This document shows, piece by piece, positions 16,255 through 24,514 of a stretch of DNA of 64,000 nt; position 1 is the stretch's first letter; each line of letters starts with the position of its first letter. The notes beneath the pieces are model-generated. The model did no database searches. It worked only from the letters and a program-made list of their open reading frames with translations, and had not been told where the DNA came from. Position numbers and translations under genes: made by a program. This DNA comes from an uncultured Bacteroidota bacterium (GTDB lineage: Bacteria; Bacteroidota; Bacteroidia; Chitinophagales; Chitinophagaceae): NCBI GenBank assembly GCA_903904855.1, contig CAIVEH010000058.1, positions 1 through 64,000 on the forward strand, read 5' to 3'.

Positions 16255-17406
16255 ATGAGAAATTTTTTTATACTGATAATAGCTGTCCTTTTTAGTTTTT
16301 CTACATTTGCTCAAAGAGTTAAAAATATTCAGGAGCAAAGTATCCAATGGGTAAACTCTGGTGAGGCTAATCTGTTACAGGGAATGCCTTCAGCCAGAAC
16401 TACAGCTATTGGCGACACTTTTACACTTTCTCATACGCCGGCCAGCGATACTATCACCACTTATACTGTGGGTCACAACAGTGGTTACGTTACCGGCACC
16501 AACCTATGGAATGACAAAGCTTTTGCAGAGCGATATGATTTTAATGGGTCAGATAGTTCTGTTGAGGTATTGGGTGTTTTTGCTTTGTTTGCCGGAAAGG
16601 TAAATCCAGCTTCTACTCAAACTGTCAATTTCAATGTTTGGGGTACAACCTACCCTGTAGCCATTAGTGGTTCACTAATCTACAATAGTTTCCCAAATAC
16701 AATTCTCGATTCAGTTACAGCTCCTGTCACTACACTAGGAATCGGAACAACTATAGATACTTTGAAAAAGTTTCTTTTTGCTTCACCCACCACATTTTTA
16801 CCAAGTTCCTTTTTTGTTGGTTACAGCATGAACTACTTTTTTGATACTGCTACCGGCTCCACTCTGAATGGTGATAACTTCGGGTTGGCCTGTTCAAAAA
16901 AAGGGGAGAGATATCCTGCTGGTCCTGCTGGTTTGTATACATTGGAATACAATGCTAACCCTGGAATTGATACTACCCTGGATACCATTTTAAATGTCCA
17001 GAATGCAACACAGGGCTCAGATAATACATGGTACGATAACTACACTCAAAACGATTCAATCAAAAACAATCTGGCTATATACCCGATAGTAGCTATCGGG
17101 CATACAATTGCAGGCGTCGGCAGTATCACCAGAAATAGTCTTACCTTCTTTGGTAATTATCCAAATCCAGCAACTGACTACACCAATATCCGGTTTTCAT
17201 TAAGTACAGTTAATTCTGTTACCATTATGATCACCAATATGTCTGGCCAATTAATAAAAACCATTCAGAAAAATAATCTATCCACAGGTGAGCATCTTAT
17301 CAATGTAAACACCTCTGAATTACCCGCAGGAGATTATCTGTACCTGATCCATACATCAGGAGGAGATGGCGTTGCCGGAAAGATGAGTAAGTTAAATTAT
17401 CCGTAA
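16255..17406 (+). CDS. Secreted T9SS type A sorting-domain protein (paralogue of preceding gene)
   Basis: A 383-residue exported protein with signal peptide MRNFFILIIAVLFSFSTFAQ and a C-terminal type IX sorting domain (FFGNYPNPATDYTNIRFSL, MSGQLIKTIQKNNLSTGEH, GDYLYLIHTSGGDGVAGKM). The middle aligns with the gene at 14963 through shared segments such as AERYDFNGSDSSVEVLGV and ILDSVTAPVTTLGIGT, so the two are a tandem duplication that has diverged. Function is unknown. Such pairs are often surface or secreted proteins of similar role, but nothing specific can be claimed. Confidence 0.87.
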   Translation: MRNFFILIIAVLFSFSTFAQRVKNIQEQSIQWVNSGEANLLQGMPSARTTAIGDTFTLSHTPASDTITTYTVGHNSGYVTGTNLWNDKAFAERYDFNGSDSSVEVLGVFALFAGKVNPASTQTVNFNVWGTTYPVAISGSLIYNSFPNTILDSVTAPVTTLGIGTTIDTLKKFLFASPTTFLPSSFFVGYSMNYFFDTATGSTLNGDNFGLACSKKGERYPAGPAGLYTLEYNANPGIDTTLDTILNVQNATQGSDNTWYDNYTQNDSIKNNLAIYPIVAIGHTIAGVGSITRNSLTFFGNYPNPATDYTNIRFSLSTVNSVTIMITNMSGQLIKTIQKNNLSTGEHLINVNTSELPAGDYLYLIHTSGGDGVAGKMSKLNYP

Positions 17407-17481
17407 CACCGATAATTACTTACTTCAGTATAAATATTGCTACCCTCAATAATCATATAGCCTTGGCTCGTTTAGGTAAGT

Positions 17482-18900
17482 TTATTGCAGTAGCTTTTCA
17501 ATCTGAGCAATAAGTTCATCAGAAGCAAATGGACTTATTACATGATCCACGTTTGCAAACCTGCCCTCTTTATCTATCAGGTAATGGCAGGGTATACTTT
17601 CTGCTTCATATTTCTTTACTACATCCGCCTCTCTGCCTTTTTCCAGATGTGTGTTAATACCATCGGCAGTAAATGCTTTTACAGCGCCTTTCCATATTGC
17701 CTCATCTTCATCTATCGATACGTATACAAATGCAACTGCCTTGCCCTTAAAATGATCCCTTACAATCTGAGCATTTTTCATTTCACCTATGCATGGCACA
17801 CACCCCCTCGACCAGAAGTCTATATAAACCACTTTACCCTTCAGGGCCGATAGCTTCATTTTAGCTCCATCAGGAGTGGTGATATCAAAATCTATTTCGG
17901 GCTTACCGGGGGTTGTTAACCTTCTTTGCTCTATTGCTTCCCGCAGTATTGCAAGGTTTTTACTTTGTGGGAAATGTGCTTTATAGGCAGCAAACTCATG
18001 CTCTACCTGCCCCATCCGGGTATGAGACAGTGAGTTATAAATATGGTGGCCTACAAGAAATTCAGCGGTTAAAGGCGGCATTTCCCGATATACCCTGGCA
18101 AATACAGAATCCTGCCATTCATCAGTCTCCATCTTTATCTTTTTCCGGGCATTTTCACCAGATAATCTTGATGAAAAAAAGTTATTAAGGTATGCTCTAT
18201 AGGACCCCATTGGCAGAAGCTTATCGTCAAACATTGCGGGAATACTGTCTGTAATGTCATATAATTCAGCAGGAATATCTTTTACACTCATGCTTTTCTG
18301 CCTGATTGATTCATGCCTGAATGGATACATATGCATGGTGTACCATACCTCATACTGGTTCGCCTTTCTTATATAGCCGGTAAAAGTTTCCGGCAGGCTT
18401 TTGGCGTTTTTATCTATGTACTTATCCTCATCTTCTATAAGCTTTTTCAGTGCAGCCTTATATTCTTCAGGTTCTTTAAAACCCAGCAGTTGGGCATGAT
18501 TGTCCACAGAGCGGGTGTTATGTTTCTCCCGCACACATTTTGCCAGGTAGTTGGCAATATCACTCCCCTTACCTTCATAGTGCAGTGTGCTATCAAAGTT
18601 AGCTGCATCAACAGTTAAGACCAGATCGGCATCTGGTTCTGCATAAATTTCTGTTTCTTCTTTACCGTTTGAAATTCTCAGGTTGGTATATCCTTCAGGA
18701 ATACTAAATGCCAAACTGAAGTCTCCATTGTCTAATTTAGCTTTATACACAATGGGCTTGTATACAATAGCGGGCAGGCTGTAGCTTATTTTAACAGAGT
18801 CGGCAAGCTGATTCTTAATATGCCCTTTCAGGTGAAAATTGTCTTTGGCAGAGGCGCATATGCCAGGGGCGACAAGCAACAGAAGGATCAGGTTTTTCAT
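17482..18900 (-). CDS. TlpA-type thioredoxin-fold protein (periplasmic disulfide reductase-like)
   Basis: A 472-residue exported protein. The signal peptide is MKNLILLLLVAPGICASA. The first 100 residues look like the DUF4369-type beta domain that often precedes thioredoxin folds in Bacteroidota. The middle is helical and of unknown role. The last 140 residues form the AhpC-TSA/thioredoxin domain with DFWSRGCVPCIGEM, giving a CVPC active site, followed by VYVSIDEDEAIWK and the cis-Pro region ESIPCHYLID. The expected role is thiol-disulfide exchange in the periplasm; the substrate is unknown. It is convergent with the T9SS gene at 16255. Confidence 0.87.
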   Translation of the reverse strand: MKNLILLLLVAPGICASAKDNFHLKGHIKNQLADSVKISYSLPAIVYKPIVYKAKLDNGDFSLAFSIPEGYTNLRISNGKEETEIYAEPDADLVLTVDAANFDSTLHYEGKGSDIANYLAKCVREKHNTRSVDNHAQLLGFKEPEEYKAALKKLIEDEDKYIDKNAKSLPETFTGYIRKANQYEVWYTMHMYPFRHESIRQKSMSVKDIPAELYDITDSIPAMFDDKLLPMGSYRAYLNNFFSSRLSGENARKKIKMETDEWQDSVFARVYREMPPLTAEFLVGHHIYNSLSHTRMGQVEHEFAAYKAHFPQSKNLAILREAIEQRRLTTPGKPEIDFDITTPDGAKMKLSALKGKVVYIDFWSRGCVPCIGEMKNAQIVRDHFKGKAVAFVYVSIDEDEAIWKGAVKAFTADGINTHLEKGREADVVKKYEAESIPCHYLIDKEGRFANVDHVISPFASDELIAQIEKLLQ

Positions 18901-19042
18901 GAGCTCATATTTATGAAGGATTACTAAAAATATGATTTTATCTGTAAATCACACAATAAATAACCTTATTAAATAAGCAGATCAAAACCTAAACTGCAAA
19001 CATTACATTCTGAAATAAATACGTCATAGTTTGGGATTAAAA

Positions 19043-20368
19043 TCAGAGTTGAAAAAGAATAGGTAAATAAAAATAGGCTGCAACGGGCTTACCTTTTATT
19101 GTTCCGGGCTTCCAGTCGGGCATTGTACGAATAACCCTGAGCGCTTCCTCTCCTAAAGAGATATCTGGAGTCCTTACAATTTCCGGATTAACAATTTTCC
19201 CATTTTCATTTACTATAAAATGAATGACAACCCTTCCCTGAATCCCCTTTTTCTTCGCATCCTCAGGGTATTTCAGATTGTCGGCCAAGAATTTAGGAAC
19301 ATCAAAATTTGATTCAGGCTTTCTGTCCATCCCGTCCAAAGAATTATAAACGCGATGCTCGTTTACTGCAAGTTTACCATCCCTTGTTACAGTATCATAA
19401 ATCGTGTCATAATCCTTATGAATCAGGCTGGGATCGTGCTCCTTAACCGGAGGATTGACTGCTGTTAATGCATCAGCTTGACTCTTGGTTGATTCAATGC
19501 CGTTTTGCTGGTTGATTTTATTCTCTTTTGGGTTACAGCTCTGCATATAAATTAAACATAAAAAACTAAGCATGGTGGCTGCACCAATTTTAAATAGGGT
19601 TAAAAATCTCGCTGCCTGCCCTAAAGGGCTTTTTTGAAGCATCATAATTCTGCGTTTTAAGGGGTGAATAATAAATGAATGTATAATTGAGAATGACTGC
19701 GTTTGAAAAACTGACGACAACAGTAATTGTGAATACATTGCTTTATCCGCATTTACCAGTTCATCGGCCTGAAATTCATGTACCTGTTGTAGTTCTTTTT
19801 TAATCCACATCAGCAATATATTAGGCCATATAAATGCTTGAAGTGAAGTTAGCAGAAGCATATCGCGGGTATGATTCAGTTGAATATGCGCACATTCATG
19901 TGCCAGTATGGTATCGTTGATTGCATTATCAGGAAAGAATATATAGCTGCCAAAACTACCCGGCCCGAAGTCCGGAGCTATTATCAGTTTATATGCGCCA
20001 TGGTCCACCTGCTGGTTATTCCTTATCAGTTGCCAAATTCGAAAACCCTGCCAAAATTGCCACACAAGAATAATACCGGCTACAAGTAAATAAGCAACAG
20101 GGAACCAGCCCACATTATTGCGAAATGCATCTGTATGCTTACTCCCGGAGACTATAATTGCTGGCAGATAAAATTGCAGCATAGCTTCATTTTGCAACTG
20201 CGGGCTATACCTTTCCGGCAAATGTATCAAGGGCATTATTAATGGAATAACTGCCGATGATATCAGGTAATATCTGCTCAGTTGATACAATGGCCTGTTG
20301 CGCAGAAACATGATATAAATGGCCAGCATAGCCATTGTGTATAGGATTACCTGAAATAAGTACAACAT
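19043..20368 (-). CDS. BlaR1-like M56 metallopeptidase with C-terminal TonB domain
   Basis: A 441-residue membrane protein. The first 100 residues hold three or so membrane segments. The M56 zinc-peptidase motif is ILAHECAHIQLNH, with the downstream Glu in HEFQADELVN. A further membrane segment follows (AATMLSFLCLIYMQSC). The last 100 residues are a TonB C-terminal-like domain (YPEDAKKKGIQGRVVIHFIVNENGKI...). In Bacteroidota, M56-TonB fusions are commonly paired with a BlaI-type repressor, as here: the repressor gene ends 6 bp upstream. The model is that sensing triggers the peptidase, which inactivates the repressor. The signal is unknown; no beta-lactamase gene is in the window. Confidence 0.9.
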   Translation of the reverse strand: MLYLFQVILYTMAMLAIYIMFLRNRPLYQLSRYYLISSAVIPLIMPLIHLPERYSPQLQNEAMLQFYLPAIIVSGSKHTDAFRNNVGWFPVAYLLVAGIILVWQFWQGFRIWQLIRNNQQVDHGAYKLIIAPDFGPGSFGSYIFFPDNAINDTILAHECAHIQLNHTRDMLLLTSLQAFIWPNILLMWIKKELQQVHEFQADELVNADKAMYSQLLLSSVFQTQSFSIIHSFIIHPLKRRIMMLQKSPLGQAARFLTLFKIGAATMLSFLCLIYMQSCNPKENKINQQNGIESTKSQADALTAVNPPVKEHDPSLIHKDYDTIYDTVTRDGKLAVNEHRVYNSLDGMDRKPESNFDVPKFLADNLKYPEDAKKKGIQGRVVIHFIVNENGKIVNPEIVRTPDISLGEEALRVIRTMPDWKPGTIKGKPVAAYFYLPILFQL

Positions 20369-20374
20369 AAGCGC

Positions 20375-20755
20375 TTATTTTTTAGTTGAATTATTTTTCA
20401 GTTCTTTCAGTATGCTTTCCAGGTCCTCAATGCTTATATCTTTCTCTTTCGCAAAAAAGGAAAACATATTGGAATACGACCCTTCGAAATATCCTTTTAC
20501 AAATTGCTTCATCGACCGCCTCGTATAGTCTTCTTTCTTCACCAATGGGTAATACCTGTTCGATTTACCGAACGATTCAAAAGAAACTACCCCTTTATCA
20601 CAGAGTATTTTTATGATGGTAGATATGGTATTATAATGAGGTTTAGGTTCTGGCAGTTCGTCTACAATCTCTTTTACAAATGCTTTGTCTAGTTTCCATA
20701 ATACCTGCATTATTTCTTCTTCGGCTTTCGTCAGTGGTTTGAATGGTGTTTTCAT
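20375..20755 (-). CDS. BlaI/MecI/CopY family transcriptional repressor
   Basis: A 126-residue winged-helix repressor. The family pattern is clear: LTKAEEEIMQVLWKL at the N-terminus, then HYNTISTIIKILCDKGVVSFE (recognition helix and wing), RYYPLVKKEDYTR, and a C-terminal dimerisation helix region. It is transcribed ahead of the BlaR1-like gene with only 6 bp between them. Two palindromes of the TAGT...ACTA type lie 20-54 bp upstream of its ATG and probably are its own operators. Confidence 0.93.
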   Translation of the reverse strand: MKTPFKPLTKAEEEIMQVLWKLDKAFVKEIVDELPEPKPHYNTISTIIKILCDKGVVSFESFGKSNRYYPLVKKEDYTRRSMKQFVKGYFEGSYSNMFSFFAKEKDISIEDLESILKELKNNSTKK

Positions 20756-20774
20756 ATCTGCTTCAACTAAATTT

Positions 20775-20809
20775 TTAGTAAACCTACTAACTTTTTAGTT
20801 TACAAACTA
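20775..20809 (-). promoter_or_regulatory. Candidate BlaI-type operators (two palindromes)
   Basis: TTAGTA-AACC-TACTAA (20775-20790) has perfect 6-bp arms. TAGTTT-AC-AAACTA (20796-20809) has perfect 6-bp arms. They lie in tandem just upstream of the repressor gene. BlaI/MecI operators are known to contain TAGTA/TACTA-type arms, so autoregulation of the repressor-peptidase operon is likely. Surrounding copies of CTTTTTAGTT suggest further half sites. Confidence 0.65.
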
Positions 20810-20908
20810 ATTTTTTAGTTATAATTTCAAAAATTCTTTTTTTCACTCCCGGTTTTACCCATTAAATTGCTACTCTCCTGTTTTTATAATGCCTTTAGCA
20901 GAATAGTT

Positions 20909-20916
20909 TATTTTTG
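20909..20916 (+). promoter_or_regulatory. -7 promoter box of waaA
   Basis: TATTTTTG fits TAnnTTTG. It lies 35 bp upstream of the preferred ATG at 20952. Confidence 0.5.
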
Positions 20917-20951
20917 CACCGCTTTACCATTTGGCTTTAATCAGTTGCTAT

Positions 20952-22277
20952 ATGAAAAACACCGGAAGTAATAGAGTTGAGGCTGATGGTTCAAAGGGTA
21001 ATTCATTACCGCGCCGCTTGCTGATGCTCTTTCTTTACGATTTTTTCCTTTCCCTTTATGTAATTGCAATAAAGGTTTATGGCTTATTCAACGGGAAGGC
21101 AGGCAAATGGATTAGCGGAAGAAAAGACTGGGAACAAAACTATACCCAGCTACTTAAAACTGTGGAAAAGAGAATCTGGTTTCATTGTTCATCGGTAGGT
21201 GAATATGAGCAGGCAAAACCAGTTATTGAAGCTTTAAAACAGCAATATCCTGATCATAAAATAGCTGTAACTTTTTTCTCCCCTTCAGGCTTCGAGGCCT
21301 GCAAGAAGACACCGCTTGTTGACTACATACTTTATCTTCCTCCCGACAATAATGCTAATGCCCAAACTTTCATTAATCTGATTCATCCGGCGTTAGCTGT
21401 CTTTGTAAAATACGAATTCTGGTATCACTATCTCGCCGAACTGAAAAAGCAAGGAATACCCACAATAATTGTTTCTGGGGCTTTCAGGCCTGAGCAGCCT
21501 TTCTTTAAGTGGTATGGTGGCCTGTTCCGGGATATGCTCACCTGCTTTGATTTCTTTTTCCTGCAGGATGAACAATCTTCTCTTGATCTGAATAAAATCG
21601 GCATCGATACAAACATTACCATCTCCGGCGATACCCGCTACGACAGGGTTTCAGCTATTGCTAAAAGCATCACACCTATATCAGCTATCGAACAGTTCAA
21701 AGGCTCAAACAAAGTACTAATTGCCGGCAGCAGCTGGCCTGCAGATGAAGAGGTAATTCTTGCCTGCCTGCCCATCCTCCCTGCCAACTGGAAATTAATC
21801 ATTGCACCTCATGAAATCGACGAACCGCACATACGCAAAATACAAAAGCTCTTCGGGAGCCAATCCATCCTTTTTTCCGAGCTGGATGACGAATACACCG
21901 GCTTCGATAAGCGGATACTGATCATTAACAATATTGGTATGCTCTCCCGCCTTTATGCCTGTGGCGATATAGCTTTTGTAGGCGGCGGATTTTATAAGGG
22001 AGGCATCCACAACATATTGGAGCCAGCAGTCTTTGGAGTACCTGTTATTTTCGGTCCGGTTTATCAAAAATTTGTTGAGGCAAAAGAAATGGCTGCATTG
22101 GATATTGTCTTTCCTGTAAAAGACAAAGGCGAATGCGCCATCAGACTTAAAAAGCTCATCAATGATGATGCTTACCATCAATCTATTCATAATTCTTTAC
22201 TGGCTTTCATGAAACAACATACCGGTGCAACCAATACCATAATGGATGTGATAAAAGCAAAGAAATGGCTGGAATAA
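20952..22277 (+). CDS. waaA: 3-deoxy-D-manno-octulosonic-acid transferase (Kdo transferase)
   Basis: A membrane-associated GT30 glycosyltransferase that moves Kdo, or here perhaps Kdo8N, from its CMP form onto lipid IVA. The N-terminus has one membrane segment (LLMLFLYDFFLSLYVIAIKVYG). Family blocks are WFHCSSVGEYEQAKP (the acceptor-side Glu), FVKYEFWYHYL, ISGDTRYDRV, IIAPHEIDEPHI and FVGGGFYKGGIHNILEPAVFG. Length 441 is slightly longer than usual. The ATG at 20952 is preferred over 20931 because family starts are short and basic before the membrane segment. It completes the Kdo pathway encoded 11-16 kb upstream. Confidence 0.93.
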   Translation: MKNTGSNRVEADGSKGNSLPRRLLMLFLYDFFLSLYVIAIKVYGLFNGKAGKWISGRKDWEQNYTQLLKTVEKRIWFHCSSVGEYEQAKPVIEALKQQYPDHKIAVTFFSPSGFEACKKTPLVDYILYLPPDNNANAQTFINLIHPALAVFVKYEFWYHYLAELKKQGIPTIIVSGAFRPEQPFFKWYGGLFRDMLTCFDFFFLQDEQSSLDLNKIGIDTNITISGDTRYDRVSAIAKSITPISAIEQFKGSNKVLIAGSSWPADEEVILACLPILPANWKLIIAPHEIDEPHIRKIQKLFGSQSILFSELDDEYTGFDKRILIINNIGMLSRLYACGDIAFVGGGFYKGGIHNILEPAVFGVPVIFGPVYQKFVEAKEMAALDIVFPVKDKGECAIRLKKLINDDAYHQSIHNSLLAFMKQHTGATNTIMDVIKAKKWLE

Positions 22278-22356
22278 TCTGATCTGATCCTGGATTTGCA
22301 AATCTGCCTGAAAAATTATTTTGTTTCCATTTTTTGTTTTTTACGTACAGAATAAA

Positions 22357-22364
22357 TAACTTTG
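22357..22364 (+). promoter_or_regulatory. -7 promoter box of the PIN toxin-antitoxin pair
   Basis: TAACTTTG fits TAnnTTTG. A TTTTG element lies about 20 bp upstream (near 22332-22336), matching the Bacteroidota -33/-7 spacing. The antitoxin ATG follows 20 bp downstream. Confidence 0.6.
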
Positions 22365-22384
22365 TCGTATAAAATAGTGGTATT

Positions 22385-22639
22385 ATGGATGCCAAGGTAA
22401 CTTTAAGTTTTGATGCAAACATTATAGATAAGGCCAAGAACTATGCCGAAAGTCAGGGCATAAGCCTCAGCAGGCTTACCGAAATCCTGTTGCGCAAAGC
22501 CACTCATGGAGGATATCGGGAAATTGAAGATATTCCTATAGCCAGTTGGGTTACCACATTATCCGAAGGTGAATCTGAATATATCACTCCACGGAAGCGG
22601 AAAGACACCAAAAAGGAATATTATAACAGTAAAAAATGA
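22385..22639 (+). CDS. DUF6364-type antitoxin (ribbon-helix-helix)
   Basis: An 84-residue protein with the opening KVTLSFDANIIDKAKNYAESQGISLSRL, a typical ribbon-helix-helix DNA-binding pattern (a beta strand followed by two helices) as found in DUF6364 antitoxins. The basic C-terminal tail (PRKRKDTKKEYYNSKK) probably contacts the toxin. The stop overlaps the toxin start (ATGA), so the pair is co-translated. It is expected to repress its own operon with the toxin. Confidence 0.83.
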   Translation: MDAKVTLSFDANIIDKAKNYAESQGISLSRLTEILLRKATHGGYREIEDIPIASWVTTLSEGESEYITPRKRKDTKKEYYNSKK

Positions 22640-23052
22640 GGTTCTTTTTAGACGCCAATATCCTGATATCTGTACTTAATAAGGAGTTTCCTCAATATAC
22701 CTATACATCCAGGATACTTAGTATGACTGAGGAAAATAAATCAGTTACCCTGGTAACAACAAATATTTGCCTTGCCATTGCTTTTTATTTTGCAGAAAAA
22801 AAACATGGTGAAGTTCAGGCAAAAAAGAAAATCGGACTTTTAGTTGAGCATCTTGATATAGCTGATTGTGGTAACAGGGAAGCTATTTCAGTTATGCAAA
22901 ACAAGAAAATACACGATTTTGAAGATGGCCTCCAATATTATGCAGCTTTACACTCCAACTGCAACTGCATTGTAAGCAATGATCAGGACGACTTTTATTT
23001 TTCAGATCTTCCCGTTTATAATGCAGAACGCTTTTTCAGAAAGTATGTGTGA
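22636..23052 (+). CDS. PIN-domain toxin (VapC-like ribonuclease)
   Basis: A 138-residue PIN-domain protein. The catalytic acidic residues can be placed in MRFFLDANILISVLN (first Asp), TTNICLAIAFYFAEKK region (Glu/Ala variation; family often has Glu here), IHDFEDGLQYYAA (Asp-Phe-Glu-Asp) and IVSNDQDDF (last Asp). It belongs to the PIN subgroup usually paired with DUF6364 antitoxins. Unlike the broken pair at 2.7-3.0 kb, this one is complete. A bidirectional terminator follows at 23139. Confidence 0.87.
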   Translation: MRFFLDANILISVLNKEFPQYTYTSRILSMTEENKSVTLVTTNICLAIAFYFAEKKHGEVQAKKKIGLLVEHLDIADCGNREAISVMQNKKIHDFEDGLQYYAALHSNCNCIVSNDQDDFYFSDLPVYNAERFFRKYV

Positions 23053-23138
23053 CCAAAACCCATACTGCTCCTGTTTTCCAATGTATAGCAGCTGATTTAC
23101 TGTTGAATCTTTTTCCAACCAAATATGTGTAAATGAAT

Positions 23139-23166
23139 AAAGCCGCTACATTTCTGTAACGGCTTT
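23139..23166. terminator. Bidirectional terminator between PIN toxin and TPR gene
   Basis: AAAGCCGCTAC and GTAACGGCTTT form an 11-bp stem (one wobble position) with a 6-base loop, A-rich on one side and T-rich on the other. It lies between two convergent genes. Confidence 0.8.
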
Positions 23167-23198
23167 GTTCTTTTATTTAGTATCATTATTTGATCAGA

Positions 23199-24449
23199 TT
23201 ACAGGCTGTCATATTTCTTTTTCACTTCCCCATACTTATCCATTTTACTGAGCCTTGAATAAATATCCATAAGCGCTTTTAAAGTGTTCTTATACGTATT
23301 TTTCTCGTCGGCCTTCAGGTCCTTCTGACTGCCATATACACTATTCGCTTTCTCAAAATAAGGACTGGCTTTTGCAAAGAATCCATCTCTTTGCGCCTTC
23401 AGATTGTCGTATTTTTTCATGTCAGCGTCCGTTGAACCGGTTATCGCATTCATCTGATTATTCACATCTGTGGCCTGGTTAAAATAAAGAGCGCCAAAAT
23501 TGTAGTTGAATGACGGATTTTCGGGAGCTAATTTAAGGGCCTTTTGATAGGCATCTTCCGATTTTGTATAATAATCAGCAGAGTTGGCAGGCTTCTTACC
23601 ATCTTTAGGACTGGCCATACCAAGATAAGTAGTAGCTATGTTAAACTGAATCTCTGCATTATTAGGATCCTTTGCTGCAGCATCTTCCAGTTTTTTTACT
23701 ATTTCATCGTCCTTGCCTGCTGAAATATAATAATTCAACTCCTTGTTCCTGATAAATACATCATCCGGAAATTCTTTCCTTCCCTCCTGTATAGCTGCCA
23801 GTTCTTCGTCTTTTTTATTCAGTTTTTCCAACGCATCAACCAGGCATTCGTAAATGTTTGATTTTTTGGTTATCGGATTATTTTTCACTTTGGTAAGCAT
23901 CGGTACAGCTTCTTCATATTTCATCTGGTAATAAGCGCTGTTTGCCAAGGTCTGCATTGCCTCTGCAGCAATTGTGTCTACAGTCTTTTGCTGCGTGGCA
24001 GTGAGCTTATCAAACCTTTTCATATCACGGATCTTAAGCACTATTTTCATAGACTCAGTCGCCTGATCCAGGTTTTTGTTATTGTATGCTGTGGCCCCAT
24101 CATTATAATACAGAAAAGCAGCTATACCCAGCAATTGATCAACCGTACTTTTTTCATACTCTGGTTTCAATTCTATGAGCTTAAATAAAGAAGCAGTTGC
24201 TTCCTTGAAGGGATTTGCAGCCTTATATTTATCTACATTCTGCAGACTATAATAAATCTGTGCTTTCACAAACAATGCTTTGGGTTTCTCCTTGGTTTCA
24301 CTGTTACCCATTGCTTTATCTATATCCTCCTTAGCCTCGTCGTAGTTCTTGCTTTGAAGAGCTACCCCTGCTGAGGTAACATACGTATCCTGAGCCATGC
24401 TATTCAGGGAGAGCGCTAAGGCGGCTAATATCATTACAGCTTTTTTCAT
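23199..24449 (-). CDS. Periplasmic tetratricopeptide-repeat protein
   Basis: A 416-residue exported protein with signal peptide MKKAVMILAALALSLNSMAQ. Several TPR-like helix pairs are visible, the clearest being DPNNAEIQFNIATTYLGMA and SEDAYQKALKLAPENPSFNYNFGALYFNQA. TPR proteins are scaffolds for protein-protein contact, and this sequence does not reveal the partner. It lies 65 bp downstream of gyrA on the same strand and may be read through from it. It is similar in layout to many Bacteroidota TPR proteins of unknown role. Confidence 0.83.
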   Translation of the reverse strand: MKKAVMILAALALSLNSMAQDTYVTSAGVALQSKNYDEAKEDIDKAMGNSETKEKPKALFVKAQIYYSLQNVDKYKAANPFKEATASLFKLIELKPEYEKSTVDQLLGIAAFLYYNDGATAYNNKNLDQATESMKIVLKIRDMKRFDKLTATQQKTVDTIAAEAMQTLANSAYYQMKYEEAVPMLTKVKNNPITKKSNIYECLVDALEKLNKKDEELAAIQEGRKEFPDDVFIRNKELNYYISAGKDDEIVKKLEDAAAKDPNNAEIQFNIATTYLGMASPKDGKKPANSADYYTKSEDAYQKALKLAPENPSFNYNFGALYFNQATDVNNQMNAITGSTDADMKKYDNLKAQRDGFFAKASPYFEKANSVYGSQKDLKADEKNTYKNTLKALMDIYSRLSKMDKYGEVKKKYDSL

Positions 24450-24514
24450 ATCACTAAGCTTTAATTTGCGGATTGCTTTTTATTTACTGATTCTATTTAG
24501 TTAGTCTGTATTAT

